From positions 1-36,749 of the IMG/VR virus record IMGVR_UViG_3300017755_003289: a DNA stretch of 36,749 nucleotides; one strand, written 5' to 3'. Below the pieces are notes generated by a model. It was not told the origin of the DNA, searched no databases, and was given only the letters and a program-made list of their open reading frames with translations. The position numbers were made by a program, and so were the translations under genes. Of the stretch, positions 6,038-13,429 are shown piece by piece. This DNA comes from a virus. Within the stretch, counting starts at the first letter, position 1. Each line of letters begins with the position of its first letter.

Positions 6038-6058
6038 TAATTGATTACCGATCAATTA
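6038..6058. repeat. 8-bp inverted repeat between divergent genes
   Basis: TAATTGAT (6038-6045), spacer TACCG, ATCAATTA (6051-6058): a perfect 8-bp inverted repeat, 11 bp ahead of the clpP start and 14 bp ahead of the divergent gene. Its position and symmetry fit an operator for a dimeric regulator, although AT-richness makes chance possible. Confidence 0.4.
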
Positions 6059-6069
6059 ATCCATACATA

Positions 6070-6693
6070 ATGGTTGACTTTTCTTTGTATAAAACGTACA
6101 ATAAGAATATGAAAAATTTAGTCCCTATTGTTATAGAACAAACAAGTAAAGGCGAGAGAAGTTATGATATCTTTTCTCGTTTAATGAAAGATAGAATTAT
6201 TGTAATGGATGGTGTAGTCGAAGACCATATGTCGTCTGTTATGTGTGCTCAATTATTATTCTTAGAGTCACAAAAACCAGAACAAGATATTACAGTGTAC
6301 ATTAATTCGCCAGGCGGATTAGTTACAGCAGGTATGGCAATATACGATACCATGCAGTATATCAAATGTGATATTAGAACCATAGTTATAGGACAAGCCT
6401 GCTCAATGGGATCTGTGTTAGCATCGTCTGGGACCAAAGGCAAACGATTTGTGTTGCCAAACTCAAGACACATGATACACCAACCGCTAGGTGGTGCCAG
6501 AGGACAAGCAACTGATGTACAGATTCAAGCAGACGAATTGTTGCGTTGGAAGAAAGTCCTAACAGAAATTTATCACAAGCACACTGGACAAACACTAGAA
6601 AAATTAAAAGACGACATGGAACGAGATAAGTTTATGACTGCAAAAGAATCTGTTGAGTACGGATTAGCAGACGAAATTGTGGAGAAAAGATAA
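6070..6693 (+). CDS. clpP: ATP-dependent Clp protease proteolytic subunit
   Basis: The 207-aa serine protease has the complete ClpP triad: S112 ([10 protein letters not shown]), H137 ([10 protein letters not shown]) and D186 (MERDKFM). The triad spacings (25 and 49 residues) equal those of E. coli ClpP. It forms the tetradecameric barrel that degrades proteins fed by a Clp ATPase; no ClpX or ClpA is visible, so host unfoldases are likely used. In phages ClpP may process capsid proteins or degrade host proteins. The first ~18 residues extend beyond the usual mature start. Stop and next start overlap as TAATG. Confidence 0.93.
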   Translation: MVDFSLYKTYNKNMKNLVPIVIEQTSKGERSYDIFSRLMKDRIIVMDGVVEDHMSSVMCAQLLFLESQKPEQDITVYINSPGGLVTAGMAIYDTMQYIKCDIRTIVIGQACSMGSVLASSGTKGKRFVLPNSRHMIHQPLGGARGQATDVQIQADELLRWKKVLTEIYHKHTGQTLEKLKDDMERDKFMTAKESVEYGLADEIVEKR

Positions 6694-6881
6694 TGCCAAT
6701 TCCAGAAAGAGTATTAATTCCGGCCGCAAAAGATCCAAGCAGGTTTCATTTTTATACAAGTCTTATCAAAAGTGTTGTGCGTTTAGCAGGATGTTTAGTA
6801 GCCGCGGTTACTGGATCAGTAGTAATGCTGGCAATTTTTCTTGCTGTTGCAGAGTTTATAGGAATTATAGAAGAGTTATAG
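6693..6881 (+). CDS. Small single-span membrane protein, 62 aa
   Basis: Not recognised. A basic/aromatic N-terminus (PSRFHFYTSLIKSVVR) is followed by one long hydrophobic segment of ~30 residues and a short acidic end. The start overlaps the clpP stop (TAATG), so it is translationally coupled to clpP. It might anchor or regulate a membrane function, but there is no direct evidence. Confidence 0.6.
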   Translation: MPIPERVLIPAAKDPSRFHFYTSLIKSVVRLAGCLVAAVTGSVVMLAIFLAVAEFIGIIEEL

Positions 6882-6889
6882 AGCTAAAG

Positions 6890-7612
6890 ATGGTTAAACC
6901 AATTAGGTTAGTTAAATCTAAAGCACGTTTAAAAGTCCAACTACCTAATCAACTAAAAAAATATACCCAGCCAGACAAAGACGAACTTGCACTGTTAGAT
7001 GCATTTGCTGAGGTTGATCCTATATTTGAAGGTAACCCTGACAAGTTTGATGTGATAGGCACTCGAATAAAATGGCAGAAACACGTAGTCAGTTATGTAG
7101 ACCAACCAGGATACTGGATGGAGTTTGGAGTAAGAGGTGGAACCTCAATAGGTTGGTTGCTAGAACAAAAGCCCGGACAGGAGATACACGGATTTGATAG
7201 CTGGGAAGGTCTTCCGGAGCAATGGAGTGTAATAGCAGAAACATTTGATAAAGGTGCTATGGCAGTACCAATGCCTAAATTTGATTCTAACGTTAAACTG
7301 TGGAAAGGTTGGTTCAATGATACAGTAGAGCCATGGTGTGCAAATCATCCTGGCAATATTGCATATCTACATATTGATTCTGATTTGTATTCAAGTGCAA
7401 TATATGTTTTAAACACACTCAACAAAAGAATAGTACCCGGCACTATTATAGTGTTCGATGAACTGGCAAACTTTAGACTATCAACTAAAATGTCTAACTG
7501 GCCCATGCATGAATGGAAAGCTCTCAACGAATGGCTCAAAGAATATAATAGAAAAGTAGAACCTATTACAAGATCCTGTATGTATCAAGCCGCAGTTCGT
7601 GTAGTTCAATAA
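6890..7612 (+). CDS. TylF/MycF-like SAM-dependent O-methyltransferase
   Basis: The 240-aa protein matches the macrocin-O-methyltransferase (TylF) family: YWMEFGVRGGTSIGWL (SAM-binding motif I, about residues 73-88), HGFDSWEGLPEQW (motif II) and YLHIDSDLYSSA followed by GTIIVFDEL (metal/catalytic region). Such enzymes methylate sugar hydroxyls using SAM and Mg2+. The frame extends to 6677 but overlaps clpP and the small membrane gene; the ATG at 6890, 9 nt past the previous stop, is preferred. It probably belongs with the glycan-related genes that follow. Confidence 0.82.
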   Translation: MVKPIRLVKSKARLKVQLPNQLKKYTQPDKDELALLDAFAEVDPIFEGNPDKFDVIGTRIKWQKHVVSYVDQPGYWMEFGVRGGTSIGWLLEQKPGQEIHGFDSWEGLPEQWSVIAETFDKGAMAVPMPKFDSNVKLWKGWFNDTVEPWCANHPGNIAYLHIDSDLYSSAIYVLNTLNKRIVPGTIIVFDELANFRLSTKMSNWPMHEWKALNEWLKEYNRKVEPITRSCMYQAAVRVVQ

Positions 7613-7615
7613 TTT

Positions 7616-8539
7616 TTATATTATCTGAAGTGATCGCTTAATGTGTTTCCAGCATTCACCGTTTTCTAATTCTTCAACGTTCCATTGACAGTGAGATATT
7701 TTTTGCATCCATTCTTTTCTATCGCTAATATATCTTTCATATTCAATATTATCTAAAGAGTGTTTACTAACCAACCAAGCCATGTTGCCTGAATCTAAAG
7801 CAATGTTAGGCACACCGGCCAACACAGCATCAACAGCCGATCCGGATGAAAAAGAAACAACACAATAAGCATCTTTAAAATCTTCTTCTAGTGGTCTTAA
7901 GTTATCTGGAAGTTCGTTTTCTACAATCGTTAAGTTCTCAAACTCTAGTAACCTAGATGTTAATGCATCCATACCTTTACGTGGTAGTGGATGTGGTCTT
8001 ACTATTATAGGTCTTGTTGTACGTATTCTAATTTCTTTAACAGTATTGTAACACCATTCAAAAATATCTGTTCCTCGTAGACTTGCATCTCCAGGATTCT
8101 GCATCATGATAACAATGTTTTCTCCGTCTACTTTCCATTCAGTATTAATGTCGTACCCTGTGTCTTTAAATACTTGAAGATAACGGTTAGGATCCATGTG
8201 TTCAAATCCCCATTCTGTTGTGTCCCAAAGAAATCCGTTTACTCCTACTCTTAAGTATTGATGGTTTATGCCTCGAACTCCTCTACCAATAACAGGAGTT
8301 TCTAACTGTACATACTTTTTAAAATTTTGAGCTATTTGTTTTTTAATAGTGTGATGAGGAGCACCTCGCCATTCTTTCCAACTGCCATACATTACAGCAG
8401 TATCAAAGTCTTCAGCATCCGGAACACCTTTTACAACAACAGCTTGATCTCCTACTACCTCTACACCTTTAGCAAATTCTAATAGTTTGTTTGAATAAAC
8501 ATCTCGATGTGCGGAATCTATAGCAATAGCAACTTTCAT
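7616..8539 (-). CDS. GT-B-like glycosyltransferase (capsule/CDP-glycerol-transferase-like), paralogue 1
   Basis: The 307-aa protein has RPIIVRPHPLPRKG near the middle and AYCVVSFSSGSAVDAVLAGV-type sequence about 60 residues later. This RPHP plus SSGS/E-A-x-x-AGxP pattern is typical of GT-B capsule-synthesis and CDP-glycerol glycerophosphotransferase-like enzymes. It ends with a W-x-E-x-x-x-G-x-x-W motif. Relatives with the same landmarks lie at 31718, 33551, 35586 and 36392. It likely transfers a sugar or polyol phosphate to a surface glycan. It is the last gene of the operon starting at 9226, 4 nt after the lipoprotein gene. Confidence 0.65.
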   Translation of the reverse strand: MKVAIAIDSAHRDVYSNKLLEFAKGVEVVGDQAVVVKGVPDAEDFDTAVMYGSWKEWRGAPHHTIKKQIAQNFKKYVQLETPVIGRGVRGINHQYLRVGVNGFLWDTTEWGFEHMDPNRYLQVFKDTGYDINTEWKVDGENIVIMMQNPGDASLRGTDIFEWCYNTVKEIRIRTTRPIIVRPHPLPRKGMDALTSRLLEFENLTIVENELPDNLRPLEEDFKDAYCVVSFSSGSAVDAVLAGVPNIALDSGNMAWLVSKHSLDNIEYERYISDRKEWMQKISHCQWNVEELENGECWKHIKRSLQII

Positions 8540-8543
8540 ATCA

Positions 8544-8882
8544 CTATTTACATTGCAAACAGGTCACCCCAAATTCTTTTTCTAAATATAACATCAATTC
8601 AGTTTTAAATTTAATCTCGTCTTCAACTTGTTTTTTACGAATTTTTCTTTCCACCAACTCTTCTTGTACAAGGTTTCTTCTTTTTTTAATAGTGATGTAC
8701 GATAGTTGATGTATTAGTTCTTCAATGTGTAGCTTAATATCAATTAACTCTCGGTTCTGCATAAAGACCTGGAAATGTAATTGACTGTGTTCGTTTACGA
8801 AGTATTCATTAGGGTCAGATGATTTCACATGACCACAGCTAGCCAACAGCATGAGTATAACAATAATAAACATTTTACCCAT
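8544..8882 (-). CDS. Coiled-coil lipoprotein
   Basis: The 112-aa protein has a type II signal peptide with lipobox LLASC (Cys16). Most of the rest is charged helix likely to form a coiled coil (about residues 45-100). It ends with a C-x-x-C pair (CLQCK). Lipid-anchored coiled-coil proteins in phages are sometimes outer-membrane spanins, but no inner-membrane spanin partner or lysozyme is seen nearby, so this is only an idea. No strong ribosome-binding site is visible. Confidence 0.6.
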   Translation of the reverse strand: MGKMFIIVILMLLASCGHVKSSDPNEYFVNEHSQLHFQVFMQNRELIDIKLHIEELIHQLSYITIKKRRNLVQEELVERKIRKKQVEDEIKFKTELMLYLEKEFGVTCLQCK

Positions 8883-8895
8883 GTGTTGGTTGCTT

Positions 8896-9099
8896 CTATT
8901 TTCTTTTGGTAGGTGCTTTAATCTTCATTTTTTTCTTTTGTCCTTGCCCCGACAAATACTTAGGAGTCTTAGCTTTAATCTTAGCTTTTGGTTTTACCAG
9001 CATCTCTTCTGTTAGTACTAATACCTTTTCCTTCTCCGGAAGATATGAATTTACAACAGAGTTGACGATAATATTCCATACGTTCTTTAAAGACTTCAT
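8896..9099 (-). CDS. Small very basic protein, 67 aa
   Basis: Not recognised. The N-terminal 30 residues look amphipathic (MKSLKNVWNIIVNSVVNSYL) and the C-terminal half is Lys-rich and Pro-containing (KPKAKIKAKTPK, KKKMKIKAPTKRK). The tail resembles nucleic-acid- or LPS-binding tails. It lies between the 39-aa membrane protein and the coiled-coil lipoprotein in one tight minus-strand operon. Confidence 0.55.
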   Translation of the reverse strand: MKSLKNVWNIIVNSVVNSYLPEKEKVLVLTEEMLVKPKAKIKAKTPKYLSGQGQKKKMKIKAPTKRK

Positions 9100-9106
9100 G
9101 TTACAC

Positions 9107-9226
9107 CTATTTCTTTTTCTTATTAAACCAATTTAACGGATTTACTCTATCTGCTAAATTTTCTACTTTTTCGTTGATCCACCATCCTGCGATAAAACCA
9201 ACAACAAATCCTATTGTTATAAACAT
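9107..9226 (-). CDS. 39-aa membrane protein
   Basis: The frame encodes MFITIGFVVGFIAGWWINEK followed by a polar part ending NWFNKKKK. One glycine-rich helix and a basic tail give an N-out/C-in single-span protein. AAGGAG lies 9 nt before the ATG, which is better than most starts here. It is the first gene of the operon running to 7616. A holin-like role is conceivable from the shape but has no other support. Confidence 0.6.
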   Translation of the reverse strand: MFITIGFVVGFIAGWWINEKVENLADRVNPLNWFNKKKK

Positions 9227-9260
9227 AGTATCTCCTTTTCTTATACTTATCTGATTTTAG

Positions 9261-9289
9261 TTGACGAAAATTGGAAATAGTACTATATT
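9261..9289 (+). promoter_or_regulatory. sigma70-like promoter giving a leaderless start
   Basis: TTGACG (9261-9266), 17-bp spacer, TATATT (9284-9289). The predicted +1 is 9296, the A of the first ATG. A T4-late-like TATAAATA (9289-9296) overlaps it. Confidence 0.55.
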
Positions 9290-9295
9290 ATAAAT

Positions 9296-9508
9296 ATGAT
9301 TATGAAAACAGTTATAACTTTATTAACAGCAACATTCTTATTAGTAGGTTGCAGTGGACACTTGAATACACCAGCAGTTAGCTTTGGTAAGAAGTGTGCT
9401 GAAACAAACGATGGGCAAATTGCTTACAGCTATGTTTGGTTGTATAGTAAGAACGAAGGCCTAAAAGCTAACAAAGAAAACTGTAACTTAATAGCCAATA
9501 AAAAGTAA
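9296..9508 (+). CDS. Small lipoprotein
   Basis: The protein (68-70 aa) has a signal peptide with lipobox LLVGC. The mature part has two further cysteines (GKKCAET and KENCNLI) about 28 residues apart. Starts at 9296 or 9302 are both possible; no Shine-Dalgarno sequence precedes them and the promoter places +1 at the first ATG. It stands alone on the plus strand within a minus-strand region and converges on the gene at 9509 with no gap. Function unknown; likely inserted in the host outer membrane, perhaps for surface exclusion. Confidence 0.65.
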   Translation: MIMKTVITLLTATFLLVGCSGHLNTPAVSFGKKCAETNDGQIAYSYVWLYSKNEGLKANKENCNLIANKK

Positions 9509-9766
9509 TTAGGTATCAGTTCCTGGTTCTATCTTATAGGATACATCGCGATTGTCATTCGTGCATTCTGCATGAACCCAGTCGTATAGATATTTTTGTT
9601 GAATTATAAAATCTTGCACAACAACATATCCGTTGTCGTTATTTTTCTTAGTTAACACAGCCTTGCAATCGTTAAGTGTGTTAAAAGTTAATGCAGAAGT
9701 AAATTCGTGATGACCATATAAAGTACCGTTTCCTATTAGGTATGCAACTATTATTATTTTAAACAT
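9509..9766 (-). CDS. Small exported protein with a cysteine pair
   Basis: The 85-aa protein begins MFKIIIVAYLIGNGTLYGHH, a signal-like segment ending in the same GNGT turn seen at 5772 (NGT). Two cysteines (LNDCKAVL and HAECTND) are about 36 residues apart. The frame is open upstream to 9844, but that part overlaps the FkbM gene, so the ATG at 9766, one base after the FkbM stop, is preferred. Last gene of the 15256-9509 operon. Confidence 0.6.
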   Translation of the reverse strand: MFKIIIVAYLIGNGTLYGHHEFTSALTFNTLNDCKAVLTKKNNDNGYVVVQDFIIQQKYLYDWVHAECTNDNRDVSYKIEPGTDT

Positions 9767-9767
9767 T

Positions 9768-10385
9768 TTATTTGTAATACAATACGTCGTATTGTCTGTT
9801 AGGTTCTGGATGTTCTGCAATAATTTCGTATTTAGAAAAACCAATATTGCTCATGTATGCATTCATCTCATCAAAGCTAGGCAATAATTTATTAACTTTA
9901 TCAATGTTTACTTCATTGATAACATAGTTTGCTCTTTGAAATATATCAATTGATCCTTGTATAATTTTTATTTCAGCACCTTGCACATCTTGTTTAATAA
10001 GATCGTATCTAGCATCAGTACCAACAACAGACGCAAGTGTTTTCATTTCTCGTTGTTCGCTATGCTCATACCCGCCAAAAATGTTAGCACCTTTTGAGTA
10101 TATAGGTTTTACTTTGCCATTGGGTTTAATTCTATGGTTAAGGTACATTGTTGTTGTTTTGTTTGTGTCACCAAGTACTTCAATGTAATGTTCGTTTGCA
10201 ACAAGTTCTAAATTTTTAGAATGCTTTTGTCCTGCTTCAATACAAGTATAATGTGCGTCAGGCCAGATATTTTTACAGTTAATTGTCCAAAAGCCATTCC
10301 ATGCACCGATATCTAAAATCTTTTTAGGAGTAAAGCCTTTATCTTTTTTTAAAACAGCATCTAAGTATTGATACATAGGTTCCAT
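9768..10385 (-). CDS. FkbM-family methyltransferase
   Basis: The 205-aa protein has the SAM-binding motif ILDIGAWNGFWT (about residues 23-34), the acidic motif CIEAGQ and the FkbM signature DLIKQDVQGAEIKIIQGS (about residues 128-145). FkbM enzymes O-methylate sugars or polyketides. It follows the third oxygenase gene by one base, so it belongs to the same operon. A second FkbM is encoded at 14403. Confidence 0.8.
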   Translation of the reverse strand: MEPMYQYLDAVLKKDKGFTPKKILDIGAWNGFWTINCKNIWPDAHYTCIEAGQKHSKNLELVANEHYIEVLGDTNKTTTMYLNHRIKPNGKVKPIYSKGANIFGGYEHSEQREMKTLASVVGTDARYDLIKQDVQGAEIKIIQGSIDIFQRANYVINEVNIDKVNKLLPSFDEMNAYMSNIGFSKYEIIAEHPEPNRQYDVLYYK

Positions 10386-10386
10386 A

Positions 10387-11169
10387 TTAAAACAGTTCTA
10401 CTCCACCTTGGTGTTCATCAGGATTATATAATCTGTGTGATTGGTTTGGTTTACAATATTTTTCAGTGTCTTCTAAATATCGAATACCGTTATACATTGT
10501 TTCTTGATCAATCCATTTCATTTCTATAAGTTCATCAACAAACTTATCGTAATCTATATCATCTATAGAAACATCCAACGAAACAATAGCACGAAGCTCT
10601 GCTGTGTTATTTCTTACCCAGTGCCATGCGTGTGTGTTCAACACAATTGGTTTTGCCATATTATACTCATGGCATTTGTGTTCGTGTTCCCATGGTGGGA
10701 ATTGATTTTTTCCATCGTCAACTCCTGCAGGTATTCTTGTTGTTCTATCAATATCGTTATTCCATTCCCAATACGATGAACCAACCCAAGCCTTGTCAAT
10801 GTCTTTTGGCATAGCAATAGGAACATTTACAGCGGCCGCTCTGTCTCGGTCTCTATGACATCTAATATGTCTGTTCTGTTTTTGTTCAAGTATACAAATC
10901 TTGTTGATGTATTTGGCCCATGGTGTGTCGTCCATGAGTTTTAAGAATCGTTCATTGTGTTCTGGATTATCTAGATCCGGATAATGTTTACCAGTTTTTG
11001 GATCAGCATCGTAATGATGAAACGGAATCCTCCATATAGATCCTTCGTCTTTTTGTTTTTGTTTCCCGGCGACTCTAGCATTAATAATATCCATACCAAG
11101 TTTAGCCCAAGCTTCAGTCCAACCTTCTGGTGGAGTTATAATTGTAATGTTTGATTTCATTTTATCCAT
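10387..11169 (-). CDS. 2OG-Fe(II) oxygenase-like protein, tandem paralogue C
   Basis: The 260-aa protein has H105-R-D107 in RHIRCHRDRDRAAAVNVPI, the distal H183 in NTHAWHWVRNN and R193 ten residues on, the expected 2-oxoglutarate-binding basic residue. The HxDRxRxxAxNxP block and the NTxxWHxV block are shared with the two upstream genes, so the three arose by duplication. An aspartyl/asparaginyl-hydroxylase-like fold is likely; substrates could be sugars, small molecules or peptides. It overlaps its upstream neighbour by 13 nt. Confidence 0.65.
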   Translation of the reverse strand: MDKMKSNITIITPPEGWTEAWAKLGMDIINARVAGKQKQKDEGSIWRIPFHHYDADPKTGKHYPDLDNPEHNERFLKLMDDTPWAKYINKICILEQKQNRHIRCHRDRDRAAAVNVPIAMPKDIDKAWVGSSYWEWNNDIDRTTRIPAGVDDGKNQFPPWEHEHKCHEYNMAKPIVLNTHAWHWVRNNTAELRAIVSLDVSIDDIDYDKFVDELIEMKWIDQETMYNGIRYLEDTEKYCKPNQSHRLYNPDEHQGGVELF

Positions 11170-11828
11170 CCGTAGTATTTAAGTTTGTCACACATAGCGT
11201 CGTAAGAAATATTAGAGCAATCAATTGAAAGCTGGCTCCTTGATTCCTGCGATAGGTTTAAAACTGTATGCCACGATCGTGTGTTAATCATATGACAACC
11301 GTTTATTTTAAATTCTGTTAACTCTTTAATAACCCTGTCTTCTATAGCATTTCTTTTTTCATCCCAACTACCGTCTGCTTTACAAGTTTCATACAGTTGA
11401 TATTCCGCATCAGATGTTTTTATATTGTGCATTAATAGTTGCGATTGTTTGGTAATGTGAATAGGAAAGTTTATAGCATAAGATCTATTCCTGTCCATGT
11501 GCAAAGGCAAAGAAGAATAAGGTCCAAACGTGAATAGTTTTATTTCAGTCACCTCAGAACGAAAAAAATCTCCAAACTCATCATCTATAGAAGTGTTCAG
11601 CCCACTGGTAATAATATTTTCATCCCACCCTTTGTTGTTACTGTACAACACGTGTCTTTCAAACTGACCAGTTTGACTTCGTTCTCCAGTGATAGGATTG
11701 TGACCTCTAATAGTTTCTTTCTCAACTTTTTGTACAACAACTTGTTTGTGTAGTACTGATTGACCAAGATTAGTTAATGCATCAACTAACTTGTTTGAAA
11801 ATGTTATGTGTGTTGCATTTACAGCCAT
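11157..11828 (-). CDS. 2OG-Fe(II) oxygenase-like protein, tandem paralogue B
   Basis: The 223-aa middle copy has H110-M-D112 (LPLHMDRNRSYAINFPI), H187 (NTRSWHTVLN) and R197 ten residues on. The complete iron and 2OG ligand set is present, so it should be active. It differs from its neighbours in the N-terminal 90 residues, which may set substrate choice. The start overlaps the previous gene by 10 nt. Confidence 0.65.
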   Translation of the reverse strand: MAVNATHITFSNKLVDALTNLGQSVLHKQVVVQKVEKETIRGHNPITGERSQTGQFERHVLYSNNKGWDENIITSGLNTSIDDEFGDFFRSEVTEIKLFTFGPYSSLPLHMDRNRSYAINFPIHITKQSQLLMHNIKTSDAEYQLYETCKADGSWDEKRNAIEDRVIKELTEFKINGCHMINTRSWHTVLNLSQESRSQLSIDCSNISYDAMCDKLKYYGWIK

Positions 11829-12466
11829 CCGGCGTCTCTAAAAATTTCAATAGTTTCTTCGTATGGAGTATAGTTAATGTCATAGGACAATATACTTCTT
11901 ACATTTTCAAATATACCGTTGGATAGTTTACGTATAGGTTTAGTAGCATCGTAGTTGTGATCAACCCAGTGCCAAGATCGTGTATTGAGTATCACAGGTT
12001 TCCCTAATTCGTATTTCTCACCTTCGTCGTCTAGATCAAATGTTGGATTCTGATCGTTTGGGTGCATCGTTAACCACTTTGGATCAATTGTGTTGTTTAA
12101 CTCGTGTCTGTAAACTCCTAGGTGTGTACCTGCAGGTATAACAACAGGAATGTTCAATGCACACTCTCTATCTCTGTCAATGTGTACTTTTTGAAATCTG
12201 CCATGCTTTAGATTCAACATCATTGCACCAGTTGTTATTTTAAGGATAGATTCTGGTATCCTAGATTGTATACTGTCATACAATTTGTTATGCTCAGGAT
12301 TATCACATATGGCCTTCCCACCTTTGTGTATACGTATTCTAAAGATAGAACCTTGATTAACAATTTCTTGTTTACCAGATTCAGCATCAGCTAACAGTGT
12401 CTTACACAAGGTTGTAATATCGTTCAACAAATCTGTTGGTATGTTTAATGCAGTATAGTTTTTCAT
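11819..12466 (-). CDS. 2OG-Fe(II) oxygenase-like protein, tandem paralogue A
   Basis: The 215-aa copy has H95-I-D97 (QKVHIDRDRECALNIPV), H166 (NTRSWHWVDH) and R190, later than usual because of a short insertion. It is closest in motif wording to paralogue C (10387). The ATG forms an ATGA overlap with the stop of the PLP-enzyme gene, indicating coupled translation. Confidence 0.65.
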   Translation of the reverse strand: MKNYTALNIPTDLLNDITTLCKTLLADAESGKQEIVNQGSIFRIRIHKGGKAICDNPEHNKLYDSIQSRIPESILKITTGAMMLNLKHGRFQKVHIDRDRECALNIPVVIPAGTHLGVYRHELNNTIDPKWLTMHPNDQNPTFDLDDEGEKYELGKPVILNTRSWHWVDHNYDATKPIRKLSNGIFENVRSILSYDINYTPYEETIEIFRDAGWL

Positions 12467-13383
12467 TTTTTAAACTCTTTGCTTTCATATTTATTGAGAG
12501 ATTTATCTAGTCCACGCACATCTACCTTACCGTCAATTAAAAATCTTAATGGTGTCCTAATTCCTACTAATTTATTATCCTGTGTTTTTGCAACATGAAA
12601 TGCATTGGATTCTTTTAAGTTCCAATCCTTACAAACTTTGCTGTATATGTCTTTATATGTGTTCCACAAATAGTCTGCACCGTATTCTTTTATTCTATGC
12701 AATCCTAATACACAATCTGATCTGTTAACGTAGTCGTGCTCGTTCATTATAGTTACAGGTCCGTTTTGTCGTTTTCGAGTCCATCGTACTCCAATTCTGT
12801 TTCCTCCCATACCAAATCCTTTTGACATAGAAACAAAAACAGATTTAATAACAGGATTGCTAACATCTAACTCAAAATTTCTACAGCAACCAAACCATGC
12901 TCCGTCTATGTGTATACTAATATTTTTTTGTTCTGCAACTTTTAATAACTGCGGAAAGTCTGAATGAAAATCTGTTGTTATGCAAGACGGATAAGAAATG
13001 ATAACGTGTTCGCCTTCTATCAATTCGTCGGCACTTTTAATTTTTTTTATATCGCCGTTAGTCAATCTATCGTGATATTTGTATTCTCCCTCATACACTG
13101 CAATATTGTTTTTGTATTTCCAATGTAGATCATCCATTGCATGAGTTGTTCCTAGTATAACATCTTTAATTGGAAATGTATTCAAGCCATGGTATTTTAT
13201 ATGCTGATGAGAATTAATCCACTGCTCAAACTCATTAATAAAATCCTGCACCAATGTTGTGCTAGTAACAGCAGTCATATCAACTGTTCCAGTATTACGT
13301 ATGAATGTAGATAGCTGTATTGGACGTTGCTTGGTAAAGTTTAGCCAATCTTTATTGTTAATGTCATATGCGTTCATAGTCAT
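12463..13383 (-). CDS. PLP-dependent fold-type I enzyme (aminotransferase-like)
   Basis: The 306-aa protein has the cofactor-binding signature of fold-type I PLP enzymes: D160 in SIHIDGAWFG (binds the pyridine nitrogen) and the Schiff-base lysine K188 in SMSKGFGMGGNRIGVRW. It is shorter than most aminotransferases (380-420 aa), mainly at the C-terminus. It could aminate a sugar or amino-acid-like precursor. ATGs at 13383 and 13377 are both possible. It lies 46 bp after the radical SAM gene and overlaps the first oxygenase gene. Confidence 0.72.
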   Translation of the reverse strand: MTMNAYDINNKDWLNFTKQRPIQLSTFIRNTGTVDMTAVTSTTLVQDFINEFEQWINSHQHIKYHGLNTFPIKDVILGTTHAMDDLHWKYKNNIAVYEGEYKYHDRLTNGDIKKIKSADELIEGEHVIISYPSCITTDFHSDFPQLLKVAEQKNISIHIDGAWFGCCRNFELDVSNPVIKSVFVSMSKGFGMGGNRIGVRWTRKRQNGPVTIMNEHDYVNRSDCVLGLHRIKEYGADYLWNTYKDIYSKVCKDWNLKESNAFHVAKTQDNKLVGIRTPLRFLIDGKVDVRGLDKSLNKYESKEFKK

Positions 13384-13429
13384 TACACATACTTATTATT
13401 AAAAATACTGATTACTTAACTTTTGAATA

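Noticed and set aside
8544-9226. Lysis cassette (holin, spanin)
   Set aside because: Shapes fit loosely, but no endolysin is nearby and no family match is visible, so the call is not supported.
9288-9296. T4 late promoter TATAAATA for the lipoprotein gene
   Set aside because: The box overlaps the start codon, so it could not drive the complete gene; the sigma70-like boxes fit better.
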